NCBI RefSeq assembly: GCF_023101765.2
Contig: NC_064225.1
Location: 4,774,001 to 4,838,000, forward strand
Reading direction: 5' to 3'
From: Spodoptera frugiperda
Lineage: Eukaryota > Arthropoda > Insecta > Lepidoptera > Noctuidae
Length of the DNA: 64,000 nt
The notes beneath the pieces were generated by a model, which was not told the DNA's origin, ran no database searches, and saw nothing but the letters and a program-made list of their open reading frames with translations. The translations under genes were made by a program, and so were the position numbers. Shown here one piece after another: positions 58,460 through 64,000 of the stretch (positions are counted from its first letter, which is position 1; every line of letters begins with the position of its first letter).

Positions 58460-58753
58460 ACGGAATAATCCGGTAAACGAGCAGACGGTTCACCTGATAG
58501 ATGAAAACACTTGAAACACCAGAGTCGTTACAAGTGCGTTGCCGGCCTATTAGGGGTTAATCCCTAAAAGGCCCCAAAAGAAATTTAAAGGTTGTTGGGG
58601 AATCGAGGATTTTGGGAAGATTGGGAATAGGGGTAATTGGTTAAATTCACTCACACAACGAACCACAACGCAAGCGTTGTTTCACGTCGGTTTTCTGTGA
58701 GGCCGTGGTATCACTCCGAGTCGGCCCATTCGTGCCGAAGCATGGCTCTCCCA
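58460..58753 (+). mobile_element. Family C element, full length, with internal inversion-like hairpin
   Basis: AATCCGGTAAACGAGCAGAC, ACAAGTGCGTTGCCGGCC, GGTTGTTGGGGAATCGAGG, TTTCACGTCGGTTTTCTGTG and GCATGGCTCTCCCAC are in order. At 58545-58575 GGCCTATTAGGGG is followed by ATCCCTAAAAGGCC, a local inverted duplication not present in other copies. Confidence 0.8.
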
Positions 58754-59194
58754 CATTAATATTTAACATTGTATTTATCTATTATTTCAAAATCTACAAC
58801 GACAGCAACAAAGAACAAGTAACGCTCAGTAACGCCAAGTGCCAAGACATCAATCAATAACCAACAATGTGAAACTAAATAAGAATTTAAAAATATCAAG
58901 CGCCATAATGAGCATAGACTAGAGTAAACAAACTTCATTCAATTCAGTCCGCACTTCAATATTGTTTAGTCTATGGTCCATTAAAAACAATACGTTCTTG
59001 ACGTTAAAATCACAAAATGTTTATTAATATTATAATAATAGGAAACATTGTTTTATTTATTTCGTGGCGTAACGAAAAACAGGGTGCTTGAATAAATATA
59101 AAATGTTTTGCTGTTTTCGCTTCATGGAATATGATGTAATATGTAATACCAAGGTTGTTGTTTTAAGAAAGAGAAGGCAGATGTGTACCTACAT

Positions 59195-59378
59195 AATAGG
59201 GATGATGACGGGGTATGAAAATTAAAAATCTATTTAGTCCGTCCGTTAGGTAATGAAACAATATTAGACACGTATTTTTTAATTTTGTCGTGTAAGATAA
59301 TGATACGAAAATATAAAATAGGATTCTAATGCTTTAAAATAATATACAAGACGGACATTAAAATGAAAACTATACCAG
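59195..59378 (+). mobile_element. Family J element, internally deleted
   Basis: It has both family ends, ATAGGGATGATGACGGGGTA at the start and GACGGACATTAAAATGAAAA at the finish, but lacks the central GGGAGCAAATA...TACGTATAAAACG part. Length is 184 bp against about 294 bp for the 46675 copy. Confidence 0.7.
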
Positions 59379-59444
59379 ATTTTTGAGCCGGAGCCACAAT
59401 GTCTTAATTTCATTAGTAATTATTTGGTGCAAGAAACGAATTTG

Positions 59445-59546
59445 TAGCGATCAATCGTGTAGACACTACACATTTCGCCAGTACCTAATCGGTTAGTAGC
59501 GGTCAGTAGTGTAGGCTACGCAAAATTTCGCCAGTAATTGGCAGTT
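59445..59546. repeat. Two-copy tandem repeat, 52-bp unit
   Basis: TAGCGATCAATCGTGTAG at 59445 and TAGCGGTCAGTAGTGTAG at 59497, each followed by a GC/TACRCA stretch and ATTTCGCCAGTA. GAATTT and AAATTC flank the pair in inverse orientation. Confidence 0.7.
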
Positions 59547-59689
59547 AAAAAATTCGTACGTTAATGACATGGGAAGCGAACTATGCCCCTCAGCCAATAA
59601 AGCAATCTTATAAAAAAAACTACAAAATGAAGTACTTATAGGCGGATCCGATCAATAGCTCTAATCACTCAACGTTACCCCTCAATGCC

Positions 59690-59829
59690 TATCGTTCCAT
59701 GTTCAAACAATAACCGTTCAGTCGGCCATGTTGTTTCGATGACGTTTCGACGGCGGCCATCTTGCATCGGGTTGCATTTGAAATGAGAACAAAGCACATT
59801 CAGTTTCCGCACAATAGAATGAAAGTGAT
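59690..59829 (+). promoter_or_regulatory. Candidate CpG-rich core promoter
   Basis: A CpG-richer patch contains CAGTCGGCCATGTTG, TTTCGACGGCGGCCATCTTG (whose reverse complement includes the AAGATGGCCGCC, Pho/YY1-like motif) and an initiator-like CATTCAGTTTCC at about 59799-59810. A start codon follows 20-30 bp later at 59830. Confidence 0.3.
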
Positions 59830-60015
59830 ATGGCGAACGTTAATTCCAAGTTTAAATTGAGACCACACAGGGTGATTGATGCCGATCATTTTATAATACC
59901 TAAGCACTTTTACGAGAGTCAGTGGTTTAAATTTTTCTTTTTGTATTTACTTGAAACTAGTCATTTTTATGTAGCTGCTTATGATTCTCAGAAAATTAAA
60001 AAACAAACCTATTAA
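59830..60015 (+). CDS. Candidate first exon, unrecognised product
   Basis: ATG at 59830 opens MANVNSKFKLRPHRVIDAD, basic and polar. The frame then turns AT-rich and hydrophobic before stopping after 60015. The first 25 codons or so look more coding-like than the rest, so the true exon may end early, for example at CACAG/GGTGAT near 59871, with the remainder being intron. A family C element follows immediately at 60026. No domain is recognised and no second exon was found. Confidence 0.22.
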   Translation: MANVNSKFKLRPHRVIDADHFIIPKHFYESQWFKFFFLYLLETSHFYVAAYDSQKIKKQTY

Positions 60016-60025
60016 TTTTAGGTAT

Positions 60026-60273
60026 GGGAGAGCCATGCTTTGACACAAATTTTAATGGCCCGGCTCGGAGTGATACCACGGCCTCACAAAAAACTGACGT
60101 GAAACAACGCTTGCTTTGTGTTTCGTTGTGTGAGTAGTTACAGGAGGCCCAATTAGCCCCCTTCCCAATTTTTCCAATCCCCTATTCCCCAATAACCCTT
60201 AAATTCCTAACCCCCAAAAGGCCGGTAACGCACTTGCAACGATTCTGGCGTTTCAAGTGTCCATGGGCAAAAA
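60026..60273 (-). mobile_element. Family C element, reverse
   Basis: ATGGGAGAGCCATGCTTTGA, CTGACGTGAAACAACGCTTG, AATTCCTAACCCCCAAAAGG and AACGCACTTGCAACGATTC are in reverse order. The 5' part beyond CCATGGGC is missing. It lies 1.3 kb from the plus-strand copy at 58460. Confidence 0.8.
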
Positions 60274-60579
60274 AAAATGATAGAAGGCAAACTTTGCCTG
60301 ACTTGGGAAGGAAACGCAATGGTCCTGTTGGGGAGTTTCACTTGTGATCACTTAACTGCTACTTGGTTAAGTCTAACTCAAAAAATTTATAATGAATCAT
60401 TAGGTATATTATTATTTTACTTTGCTGACCATTTTCATGATGTATATTTAATTTATGTCAGCTACTATTTGTTAAAGAAGCCATTAATCCTTCAAGATTA
60501 ACCTTTCTGGTCTTAAATTATCATTAAAGTTAAGTTTGTTTAAAATAAATTATTAGCATGACTGGCTCGTTGGTCTAGC

Positions 60580-60765
60580 TTGTGATAGTATGATCCGGAG
60601 CTGCGGACTACCTACCGGAGTAACCGTGGCTCCGGCTCGAAAAGCAGGAGTAGGAACGGGGTTGTTTTTAGTCAGTAAGAGTCTGACACTCCCTCTCGCC
60701 TCGCCCAATGCAGGAGAAGTTATTGGATGATTTTCCCACCTCAAAAAAAAAAAGGTTGTGATAGT
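60580..60765 (+). mobile_element. Family A short retroelement with target duplications
   Basis: TTGTGATAGT at 60580-60589 and again at 60756-60765 flank the element, a 10-bp target-site duplication. In between runs the full family from TGATCCGGAGCTGCGG to CCACCTCAAAAAAAAAAA. This proves that the 160-bp unit moved as a complete insertion and fixes its 5' end at (A)TGATCCGG. Confidence 0.9.
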
Positions 60766-60797
60766 GAACGTGATTTCCAAGCAAGAGGTTTTATTCT

Positions 60798-60925
60798 AGG
60801 GTGCAAGAGCACGGAGTCTCGTATTGTGCGCGATGGCAATAGGTGCTGCAGACTCTCCCACTATTATATTGGACTCTTAACATGACAGATAAAAAGTGGG
60901 TGTTACATACATTGTACAGTGTAAA
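60798..60925 (+). mobile_element. Decayed family D SINE body
   Basis: GCAAGAGCACGGAGTCTCG, GATGGCAATAGGTGC, CTATTATATTGGACTCTTAA and GATAAAAAGTGGGTGTTAC match the D body in plus orientation. The tRNA-like head is missing. Confidence 0.6.
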
Positions 60926-61065
60926 ATTCAGTTTAAATTTTCCCCTTCGGAGATTAAAAAGCGCTATTTTATCTATGTAGTGAATGTCCTATACTTTCTA
61001 AGAATATCACCACCACAAACGGTGAAGGAAAACATCGTGAGGAAACCTATGTATTCTGTAAGTCG

Positions 61066-61122
61066 TGGTATCACTCCGGTTGATCCGGCCCATTCGTGCC
61101 GAAACATGGCTCTCCCAAAGCA
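61066..61122 (+). mobile_element. Family C 3' end fragment
   Basis: CGTGGTATCACTCCGGTTGA and CCCATTCGTGCCGAAACATG, then GCTCTCCCAAAGCATGG, the family terminus with a small terminal duplication. Confidence 0.7.
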
Positions 61123-61524
61123 TGGATCTAACTAACCATCTAACAGTTCACTTCTCTAGGTCGATTACTCAACTCTACAATGCTCCCACAGTAAATAATT
61201 CTCCTATCAATAGATGGAAATGTTTACGAGAGGATTAACTTGTTTCATTCTGTAAGACGCGGCGCTAAGGACCACACGACACAGTACTTTGGTACGTCCA
61301 AGCAATTAATTGTGGTCCTACTGAGCGCTGGGTTAAAGGTCTTGGCAGTCATAAATTACTAATTAATAAGAAAATAAATCAATTATTTATACCTAGTAAA
61401 ACGGAGTTAACTAACGGTCAGGTAATCGCAAGTGAGTGTCGAGCTAGAGGGTTGCATTCTTGAGTCGGGAAAAGAGTTACTGGTCTTGTTCCTGTGCTTC
61501 AATCAATAACACATGAACCTGAAA

Positions 61525-61615
61525 TTATGCCCAACATACCTATGGTAATAGGTTTAGGTACCCCTATTACATGGATGCATGGTTCCAATAATATAACTGG
61601 TGAATGAAATTAAAG
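61525..61615 (+). mobile_element. Decayed family D SINE fragment
   Basis: TATGCCCAACATACCTATGG, TAATAGGTTTAGGTACCCC and TATTACATGGATGCATGG resemble the D body. Confidence 0.35.
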
Positions 61616-61619
61616 AAGG

Positions 61620-62105
61620 ACGACGTAGACAATCACAATTTGAACACAATATTTTTTGAGATTGGTAAAGTTAATAACTATTAAAAAGCAATGGAAAATA
61701 TGAAACGGCACTAAATTCTCTAGGTACTAAATTTCAACAAAAAAAAAATATGTTAACAAAGGCAGCTTAAACACACTTTAAAAGTTTAATAATCCTATAT
61801 AATTTCATTACCTACCCTAAATTCAAAATTGCTAATATTTGTACGTCTAGATATATCACTCATATTAATACAAATAAAAAATAAATCTTCATCTTTATCT
61901 AAAGCAAAAATACTTACTTAAACCATACCATTTTCCCTTCCTTACCCCGAAGCGATTCTCCAACCAACCGTCTCATCCCAATCCCAACTCGAGCAGACTA
62001 TACCTAAGTACCACAAAAAACCTCGATCCACACGTAAATTGTTACCTTAGTCCCTAGACAAAAGGTATCAGGATCTAGCCAAAGTTTGGTCGCATCACTA
62101 AAGTC
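61620..62105. other. No gene seen
   Basis: AT-rich DNA with no supportable feature. Confidence 0.4.
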
Positions 62106-62109
62106 CGCA

Positions 62110-62225
62110 GGTTATTGTATGGGACGTCCCTATCTGCGGACACCGGCGGACATTATCCGCGCACCGGTGCGATATCCGCGCGACCGCCGTAATAAGAAGT
62201 CAATATTAGTCGGGCGGGCGGATTT
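62110..62225. promoter_or_regulatory. GC/CpG-rich patch with TCCGCG clusters
   Basis: Within 100 bp: CTGCGGACACCGGCGGAC, ATCCGCGCACCGGTGCG and ATATCCGCGCGACCGCCG, then GGGCGGGCGGATTTG. GCACCGGTGC is a perfect palindrome. Such CpG clustering is rare in this window and may mark a regulatory element, but no adjacent exon was identified. Confidence 0.25.
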
Positions 62226-62380
62226 GTGCAGGGTTTTAGTATAGAGAGGGAGCTTTGGTTTTTAAATTGTTTTAAAGTGGAGGTTTTTGGGAATTGTGGT
62301 GTCGAAGGTGTGTAAAATGTGGGTAATAGGTAAATTGCAACAAATGTGTAGAAATTGTTCTTTTTAGAATCACTAAGCAT

Positions 62381-62630
62381 AGGTAAGGTAGATGACTAAT
62401 TTTTATTTTAAGCTCTGTCTCGTTGATTATTTTAAAATATTTGACACGTATTTTTTTAATTTCTTATAGAAACACTTTAGATCAAAAACGTTACTTCTAC
62501 GTACATTTTATACGTAGAAATTATATGACACAAAATAAAAAAAATACGTATAATTTTTTTTTCATTTAGTTAATTACCTAACTGACGGACCAATTACATT
62601 TTGATTTCCATACCCCGTCATCATTACTAT
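62381..62630 (-). mobile_element. Family J element, full length
   Basis: In reverse it runs from TAATGATGACGGGGTATGG through GTTAGGTAATTAACTAAATG, ATTTCTACGTATAAAATG and ATTTGACACGTATTTTT-type blocks to AAATAAAAATTAGTCATC. Both ends match the 46675-46968 copy. Confidence 0.65.
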
Positions 62631-62689
62631 TTTAAGTTTATTTTCTCTTCCCTTACTTTACTAGATTTATTCAAATTCCTCAAAAACAA

Positions 62690-62830
62690 AATCTCCGAAA
62701 TCGCATTATCCCCACAACAAAAGCCAGTTCCACACAGGCGGCACAGCTCGAGGCACCCCGATAACAGGGCGAGTTTACACAGCACCAATTAGAGCGCCCC
62801 CGCGGCGACCACGGTGTTTTCACTAACTAA
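62690..62830. other. GC-richer unique patch
   Basis: CACAGGCGGCACAGCTCGAG, GGCACCCCGATAACAGGGCG and GCGCCCCCGCGGCGACCACG stand out from AT-rich flanks. The open frame across it is short and unrecognised. It could be a promoter or an exon edge. Confidence 0.25.
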
Positions 62831-62834
62831 TTGT

Positions 62835-63060
62835 ATCTACGCTACCATGTGCACGCTACCTAGTCTGTTTACAACGTCTCTTGTATACACAGCCTTATTT
62901 CGTGTATCGCTAACATACACCATTATTAGCTAATTAATAAATCCGTGGGGAAAGATTTTGTGCTTTGTTTCTAATTGGGGGCTGTGGTTGTTAAGTTTGT
63001 GTGTAGACTAACTGTTTATGTATCTACTGTCTACCTACATAGGTCAAATTCAATAATTTT
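62835..63060. other. No gene seen
   Basis: AT-rich DNA with no supportable feature. Confidence 0.4.
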
Positions 63061-63064
63061 GACT

Positions 63065-63165
63065 TATGTATCACATCAACAGCCTATAAGTGGCCACTGA
63101 CCAAAAGCCTCTTCGGAGAAGGTTTGAGCATAAATTACCGATGACTCGACGAAATTCCGAAACTC
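63065..63165 (+). mobile_element. LINE tail relic
   Basis: TATCACATCAACAGCCTATA, AGTGGCCACTGACCAAAAGC, GAAGGTTTGAGCATAAATTA and CGATGACTCGACG form a better-preserved version of the relic at 13905-13980. Confidence 0.55.
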
Positions 63166-63404
63166 GTAGGTAACATATAATTAGGTTAAAATAATGTTTT
63201 TTTTAAATTAACATATCTAATAAAATCACGTAAACCTGGTACATACCTCTATTTCAGAAAAGAAAAATAAAATTATTTTAATGAATTAATAGGTAATTAG
63301 GAACGTTACAAATTAAAAATTCAATACAGCTGACTTTGGTATCTTACTTAATCAACAAAATAAAAATAAGCAATGCATTAAAAAGCTGTTGTATTTTTGA
63401 CAAT

Positions 63405-63572
63405 AACTTTTTAATGCTATAAGCCGGTAAAGGAGCAGACGGATCACTTGATAGTAAGCAATCGCCGCCGCCCATGGATAACCGAAACACTAGAGGCGTT
63501 ACAAGTGCGTTGCCGGCCTTTTGGGGGTTTGGAATTTAAGGGTTGTTGGGAAATCAGGGATTGGGTAATTGG
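63405..63572 (+). mobile_element. Family C element, 3'-truncated
   Basis: TATAAGCCGGTAAAGGAGCA, GCAATCGCCGCCGCCCATGG, TTACAAGTGCGTTGCCGGCC and GGGTTGTTGGGAAATCAGGG. It stops after the G-rich middle. Confidence 0.8.
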
Positions 63573-63574
63573 TT

Positions 63575-64000
63575 TACTCTTTTAACTAACGATTTAATAC
63601 AAACTAAAAATAATGCATTATTACTTATAATATAAATAGTTTTTCAACAAAGACTTTAATGTTTTTCGTGTGAGCTTAAAGCCAGGTGACGGTACAACTC
63701 GACCACTCGGTGTCTATTATCAACTAGACAAACAGACAAGCTAACTCATATTCTGTTCGAGTAAAGGTGTATTCATATTATACATAGGTTATGTGTTTTT
63801 TTGGGAAAGTCCAATTACAATAGATGAAATATCATCAAAGATAAACTCTCTCGTTATTCGAATTATATTACTTAATTTCTCCTGCACAAAATATGGGAGA
63901 TTTAGGTAATTACATTACGTATCGCCTTTTAAAATCCAAAATGTATATGCGTCTCATATAGATAATAGAGTAAATAGGTTTATGTAGTTATGTAGGTACA
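63575..64000. other. No gene seen at the right edge
   Basis: AT-rich DNA with no supportable feature. Confidence 0.4.

Noticed and set aside
60553..60780. 75-residue minus-strand frame
   Set aside because: It is the antisense of the family A copy with target duplications.

Overview
The window looks like a stretch of a moth nuclear chromosome, probably a noctuid-like lepidopteran. It is AT-rich, has no operon-like gene packing, carries candidate exons with GT splice donors, and is crowded with repeat types familiar from Lepidoptera: tRNA-derived SINEs, a truncated R1-like LINE, LINE tails ending in ATGATG repeats, and short inverted-repeat elements. The species call is an inference from repeat style; no species-diagnostic gene is visible.

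Protein-coding content is very sparse. The left edge (1-773, +) holds the 3' end of an Asn/Glu/Lys-rich protein whose reading frame appears to change once. On the minus strand a short exon at 48570-48637 encodes a textbook signal peptide and runs into a GTAAGT donor. A second minus-strand start-codon exon ends at 51253 with a GCAG/GTAAGC donor. The two donors are in different phases, so they do not look like simple alternative first exons of one frame. A CpG-richer promoter-like stretch with a start codon lies at 59700-60015 (+). Several other open frames are listed at low confidence and none is recognised.

Most of the annotatable sequence is repetitive. Family A is a roughly 160-bp element found about 15 times. 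It is identical in design to the 3' end of the truncated R1-like LINE at 36989-38196, yet many short copies start at nearly the same base, so it may be a LINE-tail-derived SINE. Families B and D are tRNA-derived SINEs with recognisable A and B boxes. Family C is a roughly 290-bp dispersed element in at least 12 full or partial copies. Families E, H, I, J, K, M, N and T are smaller dispersed repeats. Target-site duplications can be read directly for the LINE, one family A copy, one family D copy and two inverted-repeat DNA elements (TAA and CAATTG).

Layout: 1-1.5 kb gene end with a 134-bp tandem repeat interrupted by a hairpin element; 1.5-9.7 kb repeats and plain DNA; 9.8-11.5 kb a 435-bp tandem duplication and a large palindromic element; 11.5-25 kb mostly unique AT-rich DNA with a few SINE remnants; 25-31 kb dense repeats; 31-35.6 kb sparse; 35.7-40.5 kb dense, including the LINE; 40.5-47.6 kb scattered repeats; 48.5-51.4 kb the two candidate first exons; 52.8-64 kb scattered repeats plus the promoter-like stretch near 59.7 kb. 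No rRNA, functional tRNA, CRISPR array, provirus or complete transposase gene was seen.
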